Origin: Paraburkholderia piptadeniae
Lineage (GTDB): Bacteria > Pseudomonadota > Gammaproteobacteria > Burkholderiales > Burkholderiaceae
Direction: 5' to 3'
DNA: 64,000 bases
NCBI RefSeq assembly: GCF_900007165.1
Contig: NZ_CYGY02000023.1
Location: 248,001 to 312,000 of the forward strand
Shown here: positions 49,251 through 59,882 of the stretch, one piece after another
Position numbering within the stretch: the stretch's first letter is position 1
Layout of the letters: every line of letters starts with the position of its first letter
Position numbers and translations under genes: made by a program
The notes under the pieces: model-generated
Databases searched by the model: none
What the model saw: only the letters and a program-made list of their open reading frames with translations
Told to the model about the DNA's origin: nothing

Positions 49251-50381
49251 ATGCTGCTCGATCAGGACCATCTGATGATCCGCGACGCGGTTCGCACCTT
49301 CGTGCGCGAAACCGTGACGCCAAACGCCGCGCAATGGGACCGCGACCGCACGTTTCCCGCCGACGTGCATCGCCAGCTTGCAGAGCTCGGCGCGTATGGC
49401 GTGCTCGTGCCCGAGGAGTACGGCGGCGCCGGGCTCGACGCGCTCGCGCTTGCAGTGATACTCGAAGAAATCGCGGCGGGCGACGGCGGCACGTCGACGG
49501 CGATCTCCGTCAACAACTGCCCCGTGTGCAGCATTCTGCTGACGTATGGCAACGAAGCGCAAAAGCGCGACTGGCTTACGCCGCTCGCGCGCGGCGAGAT
49601 GCTCGGCGCGTTCTGCCTCACCGAGCCGCAGGCGGGCTCGGATGCGTCCGCGTTGCGCACCACGGCCACGCGCGACGGCGACTTCTACGTGCTCAACGGC
49701 GTCAAGCAGTTCATCACGAGCGGCAAGAACGGCAATGTCGCGATCGTAATGGCCGTCACCGACAAGAGCGCCGGCAAGCGCGGCATCAGCGCGTTCATCG
49801 CGCCGACGGATATGCCGGGCTATGTCGTCGCGCGCCTCGAAGACAAGCTCGGCCAGCATTCGTCGGACACCGCGCAGATCGTCTTCGACAACTGCCGCGT
49901 GCCGGCCGCGAATCTGATCGGCGCGGAGGGCGAAGGGTATCGGATCGCGCTGTCGGGTCTGGAGGGCGGGCGTATCGGCATCGCGGCGCAGAGCGTCGGG
50001 ATGGCGCGCGCGGCGCTCGAAGCGGCCCTCGCGTACGCGAAGGAGCGCGAGAGCTTCGGCCAGCCCCTGTTTGCGCATCAAGCCGTGCAGTTCCGTCTCG
50101 CCGACATGGCGACGCAACTCGAAGCGGCACGCCAGTTGATCTGGCACGCGGCATCGCTGAAGGATGCGGGCCAGCCCTGCTTGACGGAAGCGGCAATGGC
50201 GAAGCTGTTTGCGTCGGAAGCGGCAGAGCGGATCTGTTCGGCTGCGTTGCAGATTCACGGCGGCTACGGCTATCTGAGCGATTTCCCCGTCGAGCGCATT
50301 TACCGCGACGTGCGCGTGTGCCAGATCTACGAAGGCACGAGCGACATTCAAAAAATCCTGATCGCGCGCGGACTCAGCTAA
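49251..50381 (+). CDS. Acyl-CoA dehydrogenase
   Basis: FAD enzyme of 376 residues for the first oxidation of an acyl-CoA. Family motifs in order: [57 protein letters not shown] (flavin and substrate site), [17 protein letters not shown], and [18 protein letters not shown] and [33 protein letters not shown], with the catalytic Glu in YEGTSDIQ. Short- or branched-chain substrates are likely. GGGGAGA precedes the ATG. It is cotranscribed with the short-chain dehydrogenase 28 bases upstream. Confidence 0.94.
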   Translation: MLLDQDHLMIRDAVRTFVRETVTPNAAQWDRDRTFPADVHRQLAELGAYGVLVPEEYGGAGLDALALAVILEEIAAGDGGTSTAISVNNCPVCSILLTYGNEAQKRDWLTPLARGEMLGAFCLTEPQAGSDASALRTTATRDGDFYVLNGVKQFITSGKNGNVAIVMAVTDKSAGKRGISAFIAPTDMPGYVVARLEDKLGQHSSDTAQIVFDNCRVPAANLIGAEGEGYRIALSGLEGGRIGIAAQSVGMARAALEAALAYAKERESFGQPLFAHQAVQFRLADMATQLEAARQLIWHAASLKDAGQPCLTEAAMAKLFASEAAERICSAALQIHGGYGYLSDFPVERIYRDVRVCQIYEGTSDIQKILIARGLS

Positions 50382-50398
50382 ACCTTTCACGACCGTTC

Positions 50399-50845
50399 AT
50401 GACCGCATCAGCGAAGCAACGCCCTGTCGATTGTCCTTGCGGCGGCGCCGCGCCCGATCGGCGCGACACCGGCAAGCCGCCGCGTTTCGCCGACTGCTGT
50501 GGCCGCTACATCGACGGCGGTGCCGCTGCGCCGACCGCGCTCGAACTGATGCGCTCGCGCTATAGCGCCTACGTGCTCGGCGAGTCCCAATATTTGCGCG
50601 ACACGTGGGCGGCGCAAACCTGCCCCGCCGATCTCGACGTAGACGCCGATGCGCCCGATGCGCCGCGCTGGCTAGGTCTGCAGATCAAGCGCTACACACC
50701 GCTCGACGATACGCACGCCGAAGTAGAGTTCGTCGCGCGCTACAAGGTGGGTGGACGGGCGCATCGGCTGCATGAATCGAGCCGTTTTGTCAGAGGTGAA
50801 GACGGGCGCTGGCGTTATGTCGACGGCGATGTGAGCGATCGCTGA
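50399..50845 (+). CDS. YchJ-like protein (SEC-C type zinc motif)
   Basis: Protein of 148 residues resembling YchJ/UPF0225. A cysteine-rich N-terminus (CPCGGAAPDRRDTGKPPRFADCCGRYIDG) binds zinc in the manner of a SEC-C motif. It is followed by the family core LELMRSRYSAYVLGESQYLRDTW and a compact NTF2-like fold ending HRLHESSRFVRGEDGRWRYVDGDV. The function is unknown. It lies 17 bases after the acyl-CoA dehydrogenase and may be the last gene of the operon. Confidence 0.88.
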   Translation: MTASAKQRPVDCPCGGAAPDRRDTGKPPRFADCCGRYIDGGAAAPTALELMRSRYSAYVLGESQYLRDTWAAQTCPADLDVDADAPDAPRWLGLQIKRYTPLDDTHAEVEFVARYKVGGRAHRLHESSRFVRGEDGRWRYVDGDVSDR

Positions 50846-51383
50846 CGCCAACGCTTCGAACGCCGCGCAGTCGCATCCCAAGCGACTGTTCACATCACTC
50901 AAAAAGGGCGGATTCCACAACAAAATCAAGGTGTTGGATCGACACCACGCCCCTCAAAATCGCTCCCTCTCCGGATTGCCTGGCGGCCCGCGCAGAGCCG
51001 TTGCGCCCGCATCGACACACCTAGAATTGGTTCCGCAAGGGGTTTGTACTGAATTGCACAAATATAAATTGTCGTGCCAGTATGAGTCCCACAGATGTTG
51101 CAGCGCTTTGTAGCGAGGTGGCGGACCACCGCTCCCGCAGGATGTCCAGATGCACCGCCGGCTGACCCTTCGGTACGGCAAGCAATCAGGGACATCGCGA
51201 GGCGCTCACTCGACGCGTGGGGTCGCGTCTACCGGCTTCGGTTCATCCAAATGCTGTCCTGGTCAGTCCGCCTGCGCGAGGAGCGCAGCGTACACGGCGT
51301 TTTTGGCCTTGATTTTGCATGTAACCGTAGCGCAATCAGCCCGTAAGGGAAGCTTCAGGCGTTTTTGAATGTAGGTGTTGCGG
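50846..51383. other. Intergenic stretch without a supported gene
   Basis: 538 bases between the YchJ-like gene and the exported hydrolase. A locally AT-rich patch near 51055-51072 (CAAATATAAATTG) may belong to a promoter. The open frames here are short, lack ribosome sites and resemble nothing I know. Confidence 0.5.
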
Positions 51384-52667
51384 ATGGCGTTCAGCAAAGT
51401 TCTGACAGTTTGTGCGATGTCGGCGGCCTTCATGGCCTGCGCTGTTTCGTTCGCGCACGCCGATCCGCTCGCGGAAGCCGATGGCCCGCTGAGCCGCGCA
51501 AACGTGCAGCGCCTTGCGCTCGACGACGGCTATCTTCCCGTCGTCAAGCTGAGCGAACAGATCATCCGCATTCCCGTCGGCGCCGACGGCAACGTCACCC
51601 TCGAAACGACGGTCTACAAACCGGACGGCCCCGGCCCGTTCCCGATGGTCGTCTTCAATCACGGCAAGATTCACGGCGATCCGCGCATGCAGACGCGCAG
51701 CGATCCGATGTCGCTCGCGCGCGAGTTCGTGCGCCGCGGCTATGTCGTCGTCGCGCCTAATCGCCAGGGTTTCGCCGATTCGGGCGGCACGTATGTACAA
51801 GACGGTTGCGACGTGACGCGCAACGGCCTGAGCCAGGCCGCCGATGTCGCCGCGACCGTCGACTACATGTCGAAGCAAAGCTACGTGGACACGCAGCACA
51901 TCGTCGTGGCAGGCACGTCGCACGGCGGTCTCGCGACGATTGCCTACGGCATGGACGCCGCGCCCGGCGTGCGCGCGCTGATCAATTTCTCCGGCGGCCT
52001 GCGACAGGACGCCTGCTCCGACTGGCAAGGCAATCTGGCGCGCGCATTCGGCACGTACGGCGAGAAGACGCATGTGCCGTCGCTGTGGCTGTACGGCGAC
52101 AACGATTCGATCTGGCCGTCGTCGCTGGTTTCGCGCATGTACACCGCTTACACGCAACATACGCAGGCGTCGGGCGTCAGCGCGAAGATGGTCGATTTCG
52201 GCTCGTACAAGAACGACGCGCATCGTCTCGTCGGCGATCGCGACGGCGTGCACATCTGGTGGCCGTCCGTCGAGGCGTTCCTCGCGCGCGTCGGCATGCC
52301 GACGGGCGTCCAGTATCGCGTCGCCGAGCCGACGCAGCCAAAGGCCACGCATTTCGCGTCGATCGATTCCGTCGACGCAGTGCCTTACGTCGACGAGGCC
52401 GGCCGCGCCGGATATCGCAACTTCCTGCACCAGTATCCGAGCCGCGCGTTTGCAGTGTCGAATACGGGCGCGTGGTCGTGGGCGGAAGGCGGCGACGATC
52501 CGATGTCGGTCGCGGTCGCGAACTGCCAGAAGCAGAGTTCGGACCCGTGCCATCTCTACGCGGTGAACGACAACGTCGTCTGGAAAGACCCGTCGACTCA
52601 AACGGCCGACGCGGACAACGATTCCACGCCTAACGACAACGGCAAGCCGGCTCTCGCCAGCCGTTGA
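51384..52667 (+). CDS. Exported alpha/beta hydrolase (dienelactone-hydrolase-like)
   Basis: Secreted or periplasmic hydrolase of 427 residues. A signal peptide ends near residue 27 (FMACAVSFAHA). The hydrolase core shows VVFNHGKIHGDP (oxyanion region), the nucleophile elbow AGTSHGGLATIAYG, the acid in WLYGDNDSIWP and the base in KNDAHRLVGDRD. A second part of about 130 residues at the C-terminus contains four Cys and an NDNVVWK stretch and carries no family I can name. Substrate unknown. An in-frame GTG three codons earlier is an alternative start. Confidence 0.82.
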   Translation: MAFSKVLTVCAMSAAFMACAVSFAHADPLAEADGPLSRANVQRLALDDGYLPVVKLSEQIIRIPVGADGNVTLETTVYKPDGPGPFPMVVFNHGKIHGDPRMQTRSDPMSLAREFVRRGYVVVAPNRQGFADSGGTYVQDGCDVTRNGLSQAADVAATVDYMSKQSYVDTQHIVVAGTSHGGLATIAYGMDAAPGVRALINFSGGLRQDACSDWQGNLARAFGTYGEKTHVPSLWLYGDNDSIWPSSLVSRMYTAYTQHTQASGVSAKMVDFGSYKNDAHRLVGDRDGVHIWWPSVEAFLARVGMPTGVQYRVAEPTQPKATHFASIDSVDAVPYVDEAGRAGYRNFLHQYPSRAFAVSNTGAWSWAEGGDDPMSVAVANCQKQSSDPCHLYAVNDNVVWKDPSTQTADADNDSTPNDNGKPALASR

Positions 52668-52723
52668 TTTCGCTCCGCTGCGCGCGCTAGTGCCTCTCTC
52701 TGCGCATCGCGCGCCGGCGTAAA

Positions 52724-52970
52724 TCATCTGACCTGTTCCGTTTTCCCGATGCGCGCCGTCATTGCGTCCAACGCGCGCGTCTCCCTTTGCATAGGCATAC
52801 GCTCGTGCATGAATTGTTCGAAGAGGTTCAGCATCGTGTCGCGCGCCGCGGTGGGAAAGAGCGCGTCATCGAGCCTGTTGGTGATCGAATTCAGGTGCGG
52901 ATTAACTTCACACGAAATTCATCGACACGCGAAAGAACGCCTTGGCGACTCGATCCATAAAACCGCCGGC
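52724..52970 (-). pseudogene. Remnant of a minus-strand gene, unidentified
   Basis: From 52918 down to the stop at 52724 one frame reads like a real C-terminus: EVNPHLNSITNRLDDALF, then TAARDTMLNLFEQFMHER and ETRALDAMTARIG. It has no start codon near its upper end and an in-frame stop at 52919-52921. Just above, another frame reads MDRVAKAFFRVSMNFV and stops, suggesting a frameshift within a decayed gene. I do not recognise the family. It may also be chance, but the amphipathic, Leu/Phe/Met-rich pattern is protein-like. Confidence 0.4.
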
Positions 52971-53278
52971 GGACAAAAGAAGCCGACGATCAGGATTCCA
53001 GATTCTGTTCGGCATCCATTGCAATCGTCGCTGCGCGCCCGGCGTAGAAGCCGCACATAAACCCGTTTGCTGAGCTTTATCTCACGCCGACCACAGAGCC
53101 GTTAACGTGCACGCCTTCGCCCGTATTCCGTGATACCGGCAAAAAATGCGCGGACGCAGCCCGGATTTTTTCGCACCGGCCCCAAGACTTTGCCGTCGTC
53201 ATCTACGGTCTTCTGCGAGCTTCCCGATGGAACGGTCGCAAGCTGTCGCCAACCACGGAAAATCGCGCGCAGACCCTT

Positions 53279-53295
53279 GAAAACACGGTGTTTTC
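53279..53295. promoter_or_regulatory. Perfect 17-bp palindrome, possible operator
   Basis: GAAAACAC and GTGTTTTC as 8-bp perfect arms around one central base. It lies about 290 bases upstream of bioA and is the only strong dyad in this interval. It does not match the BirA operator or the BioR box as I remember them. Confidence 0.35.
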
Positions 53296-53582
53296 CGATA
53301 GTGCATCGCAGCGGATATCGCGCTAATCTCACTCCCGCTGTCGCAAGGAAGCGCACTACCGAGGCACCGCGAACAGGTTGCAACGCGTCGCGGCAACAGC
53401 ACATTCGGCGTAGCAAGGAAGCCCGCGATCGTCGAGCGCCGACGATGCCGCGGCACTTTCCCCTCGCCGGATTCAAGGCGGACGTTCACCGTCCCGATTC
53501 GCCAGCAGCATTTGCATGACCGACACGCGAGACGCGCCGCGCCCGCCGCCCGCGCCTTGCCCGGTTCATGGTCGGAGTTGTT

Positions 53583-54929
53583 TTGAATACACAAGTAACG
53601 GAAGACTGGGTCGCCCGCAGCCTGCGCGCCGTGTGGCATCCCTGCACGCAGATGAAACATCACGAGCGCTATCCGCTCGTGCCCGTTTCGCGTGGCGCCG
53701 GCGCGTGGCTCTACGATCGCAACGGACATCGCTATCTCGACGCGATCAGTTCGTGGTGGGTCAATCTGTTCGGCCACGCGAACCCGCGCATCAACGCCGC
53801 GCTGAAGGATCAGCTCGACACGCTCGAGCACGCGATGCTCGCCGGCTGCACGCACGAGCCCGCCATCGAGCTCGCAGAGCGTCTCGGCGCACTCACGCAG
53901 CACGCGCTCGGTCACGCGTTCTTCGCGTCGGATGGCGCGTCGGCCGTCGAAATCGCGCTTAAGATGAGCTTCCACTCGTGGCGCAATCGCGGCTACGACT
54001 ACAAGCGCGAGTTCGTCTGCGTCGCGAACAGCTATCACGGCGAGACGATCGGCGCGCTCGGCGTCACCGATGTCGCGCTCTTCAAGGATGCGTACGATCC
54101 GCTGATCCGCAACGCGCATGTCGTCGCGTCGCCGGATGCGCGTTTCGCACGCGACGACGAAACAGCCGCGGGCGTCGCACAGCGAGCGCTCGACGACGTG
54201 CGCTCGCTGTTCGAAGCGCGCGCGAACAACATCGCCGCTTTGATCGTCGAACCGCTCGTGCAGTGCGCAGCGGGCATGGCGATGCACGACGCGTCGTACA
54301 TCGCGTGCTTGCGCGCGCTGTGCGACCGCTATGGCGTGCATCTGATCGCCGATGAAATCGCCGTCGGCTGCGGACGCACGGGCACCTTCTTCGCCTGCGA
54401 ACAGGCGGACGTGTGGCCGGATTTCCTGTGCCTGTCGAAGGGAATCAGCGGCGGCTATCTGCCATTGTCGATCGTGCTGTCGCGCGACGAAATCTTCGCG
54501 GCCTTCTACGACGACGACACGACGCGCGGCTTCCTGCATTCGCATTCGTACACGGGCAATCCGCTCGCGTGCCGCGCGGCGCTTGCAACGCTCGATCTGT
54601 TCGCGGCCGATAACGTGCTTGCCGCGAACGAGACGAAATCGGCCGCGCTGCGTGCCGCGCTCGAACCGCTCGCGCAGCATGCGCATGTGCGCAATCTGCG
54701 TCAGCGCGGCACGATCATCGCGTTCGATGCCGAAATCGACGACGCCCACGCCGCGAAGACCTTCTCGCGCCGCTTCTTCGAGAACGCGCTGAAGCGCGAA
54801 CTGCTGCTGCGCCCGATCGGCACGACGGTGTATCTGATGCCGCCGTACATCCTCGACGACGAAGAGATCGCGCTGCTCGCCGAACGCACGCGCGCGGCCT
54901 TCGAAGCGACCTTGGCGGAGACGCGCTGA
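53583..54929 (+). CDS. bioA: Adenosylmethionine-8-amino-7-oxononanoate aminotransferase
   Basis: PLP enzyme that aminates KAPA to DAPA with S-adenosylmethionine as donor, in biotin synthesis. About 448 residues. Motifs: [18 protein letters not shown] near the N-terminus, [53 protein letters not shown] with the PLP-binding Asp, and the Schiff-base Lys in [17 protein letters not shown] start at 53583 is preferred, with GGAG five bases before it and the usual N-T-Q opening; an ATG at 53568 has no ribosome site. The stop overlaps the bioF start (TGATG). Confidence 0.95.
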   Translation: MNTQVTEDWVARSLRAVWHPCTQMKHHERYPLVPVSRGAGAWLYDRNGHRYLDAISSWWVNLFGHANPRINAALKDQLDTLEHAMLAGCTHEPAIELAERLGALTQHALGHAFFASDGASAVEIALKMSFHSWRNRGYDYKREFVCVANSYHGETIGALGVTDVALFKDAYDPLIRNAHVVASPDARFARDDETAAGVAQRALDDVRSLFEARANNIAALIVEPLVQCAAGMAMHDASYIACLRALCDRYGVHLIADEIAVGCGRTGTFFACEQADVWPDFLCLSKGISGGYLPLSIVLSRDEIFAAFYDDDTTRGFLHSHSYTGNPLACRAALATLDLFAADNVLAANETKSAALRAALEPLAQHAHVRNLRQRGTIIAFDAEIDDAHAAKTFSRRFFENALKRELLLRPIGTTVYLMPPYILDDEEIALLAERTRAAFEATLAETR

Positions 54930-56113
54930 TGCATCTGCTCGAAACGCTCGAACAGGGGCTGAAGGATATCGACGCGCTTGGCCTGCGCCGTCGCCGCCGT
55001 ACCATCGACTCGCCGTGCTCCGCGCACATGACCGTCGACGGCCGCGACATGATCGGCTTCGCGAGCAACGACTATCTCGGGCTCGCCGCGCATCCGCTGC
55101 TCGTTGCCGCGATGACGGAAGGCGCCCGCCGCTATGGCGCGGGCAGCGGCGGATCGCATCTACTGGGCGGCCACTCGCGCGCGCATGCGCAACTCGAAGA
55201 CGATCTCGCGGCGTTCGCGGGCGGCTTCGTCGACAATCCGCGCGCGCTGTACTTCAGCACCGGCTATATGGCGAATCTCGCTACGCTCACCGCGCTCGCG
55301 GGACGCGGCACGGCGCTGTTCTCCGATGCGCTCAATCACGCGTCGCTGATCGACGGCGCACGGCTCTCGCGCGCCGAAATCCAGATCTATCCGCACGCGG
55401 ACACCGAAGCATTGAGCGCGATGCTCGACGCTTCGGACGCCGCCACAAAGCTGATCGTCACCGACACCGTGTTTAGCATGGACGGCGACGTTGCACCGCT
55501 CGCCCGTCTGCTCGAACTCGCGGAAAAGCACGGCGCGTGGCTCGTCGTCGACGATGCGCACGGCTTCGGCGTGCTGGGGCCGCAAGGACGCGGCGCCGTC
55601 GCCGAGGCCGCGTTGCGCTCGCCGCAGCTGATCTCGATCGGCACGCTCGGCAAGGCGGCGGGCGTGTCGGGCGCGTTCGTCGTCGCGCACGAAACGGTGA
55701 TCGAATGGCTCGTGCAGCGCGCGCGGCCGTATATCTTCACGACGGCGTCGGTGCCCGCTGCCGCGCATGCCGTGTCCGCGAGCCTGCGCATCATCGAAGG
55801 CATCGAGGGCGACCAGCGCCGCGCGCATCTGCGCTCGCTGATCGAACGCACGCGCGAGATGCTCAAGCGCACTCCGTGGCTTCCCGTCGATTCGCAGACG
55901 GCCGTGCAGCCGCTCGTCATCGGCGCGAACGAGGCGACGCTCGACGTGGCCGCCGCGCTCGATCGCGCGAATCTCTGGGTGCCCGCGATCCGTCCGCCGA
56001 CAGTGCCCGAAGGCACGTCGCGTCTGCGCATTTCGCTGTCGGCGGCGCACTCGCATAGCGATCTCGATCAGCTCGAACACGCGTTGATGAAGACAGCGGA
56101 GACGCTCGCATGA
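54929..56113 (+). CDS. bioF: 8-amino-7-oxononanoate synthase
   Basis: PLP enzyme of 394 residues joining pimeloyl-ACP (or CoA) and alanine to make KAPA. Motifs: [79 protein letters not shown] and the Lys in [15 protein letters not shown]. It overlaps bioA at the start and bioD at the end (ATGA), so the biotin genes are translated as one coupled unit. Confidence 0.96.
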   Translation: MHLLETLEQGLKDIDALGLRRRRRTIDSPCSAHMTVDGRDMIGFASNDYLGLAAHPLLVAAMTEGARRYGAGSGGSHLLGGHSRAHAQLEDDLAAFAGGFVDNPRALYFSTGYMANLATLTALAGRGTALFSDALNHASLIDGARLSRAEIQIYPHADTEALSAMLDASDAATKLIVTDTVFSMDGDVAPLARLLELAEKHGAWLVVDDAHGFGVLGPQGRGAVAEAALRSPQLISIGTLGKAAGVSGAFVVAHETVIEWLVQRARPYIFTTASVPAAAHAVSASLRIIEGIEGDQRRAHLRSLIERTREMLKRTPWLPVDSQTAVQPLVIGANEATLDVAAALDRANLWVPAIRPPTVPEGTSRLRISLSAAHSHSDLDQLEHALMKTAETLA

Positions 56114-56829
56114 GCCGCGCGCTGTCTCTCTTCGTGACGGGCACCGATACGGAAATCGGCAAGACGCTGGTATCCGCGGCGCTGCTGCGCGGCTTCGCGC
56201 GCGACGGCTTGCGCGCAGCCGCGATGAAGCCGGTTGCGGCGGGCGCGTCGATGGTGGACGGCGTGCCGCACAACGAAGACGCCGATCAGCTCGACGCCGC
56301 CGCCAACGTGCTGTTGCCGCCCGCCATCCGCACGCCGTTCATGCTGAAGGAACCGGCCGCGCCGCACATCGCCGCTGCGCACGAGAACGTCACGCTCGAC
56401 ATGGCGCGCATCGTCGACGCGCACCAGGCGGCGGCACAACTGGCCGATGTCGTGGTCGTGGAAGGCGTCGGCGGCTTTCGCGTACCGCTCACCGATGCGC
56501 ACGATACCGCCGATCTCGCCGTCGCTTTGAATCTGCCCGTGGTGCTCGTCGTCGGCATGCGGCTTGGTTGCATCAGCCATGCGCTGCTGACGGCGGAAGC
56601 GATCGCCGCGCGCGGACTCCCCATCGCCGGCTGGGTCGCGAACCGCGTCGATCCCGCAATGCGATTCGCCGACGAGAACATCGCCGCGATCCGCGAGCGG
56701 CTCGACCGTCAATACCGCGCGCCGCTGCTCGGCAGCGTGCCGCATCTGTGCCCCGCGTCGCCGGACATCGCAGCGACGCATCTCGACACCACCCGACTGT
56801 TGCAGACGTTGCGTGCCGCGCAGCGCTGA
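56110..56829 (+). CDS. bioD: Dethiobiotin synthetase
   Basis: ATP-dependent carboxylase of 239 residues that closes the ureido ring of dethiobiotin. The P-loop [18 protein letters not shown] is at the N-terminus, followed by the conserved [19 protein letters not shown] and the [20 protein letters not shown] loop complete the family pattern. The start overlaps bioF by four bases, and bioB begins 38 bases further on. Confidence 0.96.
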   Translation: MSRALSLFVTGTDTEIGKTLVSAALLRGFARDGLRAAAMKPVAAGASMVDGVPHNEDADQLDAAANVLLPPAIRTPFMLKEPAAPHIAAAHENVTLDMARIVDAHQAAAQLADVVVVEGVGGFRVPLTDAHDTADLAVALNLPVVLVVGMRLGCISHALLTAEAIAARGLPIAGWVANRVDPAMRFADENIAAIRERLDRQYRAPLLGSVPHLCPASPDIAATHLDTTRLLQTLRAAQR

Positions 56830-56866
56830 AGGTCTTCGAAAAAACGAATCATCAAGGATGGACCCC

Positions 56867-57922
56867 ATGAGCCATATCAACACTGCCCCTCTGCCCATCA
56901 CGCCGTCCCAGGCGGCCGCGGCCGATGCAGCCGCCGCGCGCTGGCGCGTTGCGGATATCGTCGCGCTGTACGAACTGCCGTTCAACGATCTGCTGTTCCG
57001 CGCGCAACAGGTGCATCGCGAGCATTTCGATGCGAACACCGTGCAGCTGTCCACGCTGCTGTCGATCAAGACGGGCGGCTGCGAGGAAGACTGCGCGTAC
57101 TGCCCGCAATCCGTGCATCACGACACGGGGCTGAAGGCCGAAAAGCTGATGGACGTCGAAGACGTACTGGCGGCCGCGCGCATCGCGAAAGAAAACGGTG
57201 CGACGCGCTTCTGCATGGGCGCCGCGTGGCGCAATCCAAAGGACCACCACCTCGAACCGATCAAGGACATGATTCGCGGCGTGAAGTCGATGGGCCTCGA
57301 AACCTGTGTGACGCTCGGCATGCTCGAAACGCATCAGGCGCAAGGTCTGCGCGAGGCGGGGCTCGACTACTACAACCATAATCTCGATACGTCGCCGGAG
57401 TTCTACGGGCAGATCATCTCGACGCGTACGTATCAGGATCGCCTCGAGACGCTCGAGCGCGTGCGCGACGCGGGCATCAACGTGTGCTGCGGCGGGATCG
57501 TCGGCATGGGCGAATCGCGCCGCGAACGCGCGGGCCTGATCGCGCAACTCGCGAACATGGAGCCGTATCCGGAATCGGTGCCGATCAACAATCTCGTGCA
57601 GGTCGAAGGCACGCCGCTCACGGGCACGGAAGCACTCGATCCGTTCGAGTTCGTGCGCACGATCGCCGTCGCGCGAATCACGATGCCGCGCGCGATGGTG
57701 CGCCTGTCCGCGGGCCGCGAGCAGATGGACGAGGCGCTGCAGGCGATGTGCTTTCTCGCCGGCGCAAACTCGATTTTCTACGGCGATCAGTTGCTGACGA
57801 CCAGCAACCCGCAGGCGGAAGCCGACCGCAAGCTGCTGGAGCGACTCGGCATCCGCGCGGAAGCCGCACAGCAGATGCCGCTCGAACGCAGCGGATGCGA
57901 GCATGGTTGCGACGGGCATTGA
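56867..57922 (+). CDS. bioB: Biotin synthase
   Basis: Radical-SAM enzyme of 351 residues that inserts sulfur into dethiobiotin. The SAM-cluster motif is [13 protein letters not shown] (CxxxCxxC), with [14 protein letters not shown] before it. Family blocks [50 protein letters not shown] and [20 protein letters not shown] follow and provide the ligands of the second cluster. A start at 56867 has AAGG nine bases before it. It ends the biotin operon before a strong terminator. Confidence 0.97.
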   Translation: MSHINTAPLPITPSQAAAADAAAARWRVADIVALYELPFNDLLFRAQQVHREHFDANTVQLSTLLSIKTGGCEEDCAYCPQSVHHDTGLKAEKLMDVEDVLAAARIAKENGATRFCMGAAWRNPKDHHLEPIKDMIRGVKSMGLETCVTLGMLETHQAQGLREAGLDYYNHNLDTSPEFYGQIISTRTYQDRLETLERVRDAGINVCCGGIVGMGESRRERAGLIAQLANMEPYPESVPINNLVQVEGTPLTGTEALDPFEFVRTIAVARITMPRAMVRLSAGREQMDEALQAMCFLAGANSIFYGDQLLTTSNPQAEADRKLLERLGIRAEAAQQMPLERSGCEHGCDGH

Positions 57923-57975
57923 GCGTCGCGTCGTACCCGTTAGTCGGCGCGATTGAATTGCATCGCTCAGGAAAG

Positions 57976-58006
57976 GCCGCTTCGAATATTCGAAGCGGCT
58001 TTTTTT
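57976..58006 (+). terminator. Rho-independent terminator of the biotin operon
   Basis: A perfect 10-bp stem (GCCGCTTCGA / TCGAAGCGGC) with an ATAT loop and a seven-base T run, about 54 bases after the bioB stop. Confidence 0.95.
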
Positions 58007-58121
58007 CGTTGTTCTGGCGTTCGAGAAAAGCCGCGGCCCGGCGCGCGACGCCAGGACATACCGAGAGCGATTCCTTCGCCTTCCGGCCAGGTTTTCCGGC
58101 ATGTCGATTGCACGTACGATC

Positions 58122-58195
58122 GATTCACAGAGTGGCTCGTGAATCGAGGATCGCCACGCTGCGGCGTAATTCATACTCGTCGGTCTGTCGAGTAT
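58122..58195. promoter_or_regulatory. Two adjacent inverted repeats, possible regulatory region
   Basis: GATTCAC and GTGAATC at 58122-58145 (7-bp arms, 10 bases apart) and ATACTCG and CGAGTAT at 58173-58195 (7-bp arms, 9 bases apart). Both arms match perfectly. They lie between the bio terminator and the small gene at 58330 and may be operator sites or a transcript leader hairpin. Confidence 0.35.
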
Positions 58196-58329
58196 CTGAT
58201 CAAACAGAACCCTGCTTAGGAAAGAATTTGCTTAGGATGATGCGAATGGAAACGATGGAAAAACCTCTCGCGAAGCGTCGCATCCACGCGCTTCGCCTGG
58301 TTCACGGCGGTATCAACATGGAGGCACGA

Positions 58330-58560
58330 ATGACTCGGGCTGAAACGACAATTGAACACATTCCCCAGGACCTCGAAGACCTCAAGCGTGAAGTGCGCGA
58401 GTTGAAGGTCTATGTGGATGAACGCTTCCGCCTCTTCGAAGCGAAGATGGATGCGCGTTTCAACGCGCTGGAATCCTCCATGCGAACGGAGTTCCGCCTG
58501 TTGTGGGCCGCGAACTTCGCGCTCGCCGGAATCCTCGCGAAGGGCTTTCACTGGATCTGA
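58330..58560 (+). CDS. Small coiled-coil membrane protein
   Basis: Protein of 76 residues: a helical, heptad-like part (IPQDLEDLKREVRELKVYVDERFRLFEAKM) leading to a C-terminal hydrophobic segment (LLWAANFALAGILAKGFHWI). It resembles the small coiled-coil/tail-anchor proteins of the DUF1640 or hemolysin-like kind, without a firm match. GGAGG stands five bases before ATG 58330. The frame is open further upstream, with ATGs at 58237-58246 behind AGGA, giving a 104-residue alternative. Confidence 0.65.
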   Translation: MTRAETTIEHIPQDLEDLKREVRELKVYVDERFRLFEAKMDARFNALESSMRTEFRLLWAANFALAGILAKGFHWI

Positions 58561-58605
58561 GCGCAGCGGCGCCGCATCGCCGCGCTCATGCGTGTTCCTG
58601 TGCGC

Positions 58606-59208
58606 TCAGTTCAATGCCTGCAAGTCCGGCTCCGGCGCTTCGTTGCGAAACCGCAGCGGCGCGGCGCAATGAGCGAGCGTATCCACGAAGTACTTTGCGC
58701 GCGGCCACGGTCCAAAGCCCGCCGCTGTGTTGATGTGGCCCGCGTCGCCGAGATTGACGAATGCACTGCCCAGATGCCGCGCCAGTTCGCGTGCATCGGC
58801 AAGAGGCATCCATGTGTCCGTCTCGCTGCCGATCAGAATCGACGGCACGCCAAGGCGTCGCGCGTCGAACGCCCCCGCGAACTCGAACTTCTTCGGGCTG
58901 GCCGGCGCGACGAGCAGCACACCTGCGATATCGGCCACATGCACGCCTTGCAGCAACGCGTGCGCGGTCGCAAGACACCCGAAGCTATGCGCGGCGAGCA
59001 CGAACGGTCCGCGCTCGCTCGCGAGCAGATCGCGCACTGCCTTGGCCCATTGGGCGAAGTTCGGCGCATCCCAATCCGCCTGCTCGACGCGCAGTGAGCG
59101 CGAAAACTGGCGCTCCAGCCAGCTCTGCCAATGCGCGCCTTCACTGCCGTGCAGGCCCGGCACGGTCACGAGCCGTGGCGGCCAGATCGATCGGGTGCAC
59201 GAAAACAT
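58606..59208 (-). CDS. Alpha/beta hydrolase, RBBP9/YdeN family
   Basis: Compact hydrolase of 200 residues. The opening [20 protein letters not shown] is the hallmark of the RBBP9/YdeN serine hydrolase family. The nucleophile elbow is AHSFGCLA, the acid lies in [11 protein letters not shown] and the base in [16 protein letters not shown]. The substrate is unknown. GAGGAAAG precedes the ATG. It is transcribed toward, and convergent with, the small coiled-coil gene and divergent from the VOC gene. Confidence 0.88.
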   Translation of the reverse strand: MFSCTRSIWPPRLVTVPGLHGSEGAHWQSWLERQFSRSLRVEQADWDAPNFAQWAKAVRDLLASERGPFVLAAHSFGCLATAHALLQGVHVADIAGVLLVAPASPKKFEFAGAFDARRLGVPSILIGSETDTWMPLADARELARHLGSAFVNLGDAGHINTAAGFGPWPRAKYFVDTLAHCAAPLRFRNEAPEPDLQALN

Positions 59209-59410
59209 GATTCTTTCCTCGTCGCCGGAATCCTGGAAATCATTGTCGCGTCTGCAACGGACAGCTCGAACCAATTTTTCGTGCTTTACATATCCCCACG
59301 CCGCTGCACCGGTCCGTGCCCGGACGCTGGCGGCGCTTCACGGCAGCCGGAACGCACGCGAACGGCGGCGAAAAAGTAGAATGAAGCCTATCCATAAGAG
59401 GAGTGGCCCC

Positions 59411-59857
59411 ATGTCGCAGACTTCGTCCGCAACGCCACGTGCGCTGCAGCCCTTTCATCTGGCATTTCCCGTCACCAGCCTCGAGAACGCGCGCGCGTTC
59501 TATGGCAATCTGCTCGGCTGCCCGGAAGGCCGCAGTTCGCCGGAATGGGTCGACTTCGATTTCTTCGGCCATCAACTGGTCGCGCATCTTTCGCCGGAAG
59601 AAGCGGGCCACAAGAGCGTGAATCAAGTGGACGGCGACAATGTTCCCGTGCGTCACTTCGGCGTCGTGCTGACCATGGACGACTGGCACGCGCTTGCGGA
59701 AAAGCTTCGCGCGGCGGGCACGAAGTTCATCATCGAGCCGCACATCCGCTTCAAGGGCGAAGTCGGCGAGCAGGCGACGATGTTCTTTCTCGACCCGTGC
59801 GGCAATGCGCTCGAGTTCAAGGCTTTCGCCGACATCAGCCGGCTGTTCGCCAAGTGA
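59411..59857 (+). CDS. VOC (glyoxalase/dioxygenase-like) superfamily protein
   Basis: Protein of 148 residues with two beta-alpha-beta-beta-beta modules. The metal-site pattern is [23 protein letters not shown] (His), FGHQLVAHL (His), [10 protein letters not shown] and [16 protein letters not shown] (Glu). This suits a glyoxalase-type or ring-cleaving enzyme, or a resistance protein; the reaction cannot be read. AGGAG precedes the ATG. It is 25 bases from ghrA and probably in the same operon. Confidence 0.88.
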   Translation: MSQTSSATPRALQPFHLAFPVTSLENARAFYGNLLGCPEGRSSPEWVDFDFFGHQLVAHLSPEEAGHKSVNQVDGDNVPVRHFGVVLTMDDWHALAEKLRAAGTKFIIEPHIRFKGEVGEQATMFFLDPCGNALEFKAFADISRLFAK

Positions 59858-59882
59858 CGGCAACGCGCACACCCGCTCACGC

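Larger units (their letters stand above)
52668..53567. other. 900-base interval between the exported hydrolase and bioA
   Basis: It holds a coding remnant on the minus strand (52724-52970) and a 17-base palindrome at 53279-53295. Otherwise I find no supported gene. The biotin operon promoter is presumably in the right half. Confidence 0.5.

Noticed and set aside
50954..51346. Short open frames between the YchJ-like gene and the exported hydrolase.
   Set aside because: All are short, overlapping and without ribosome sites or recognisable sequence.
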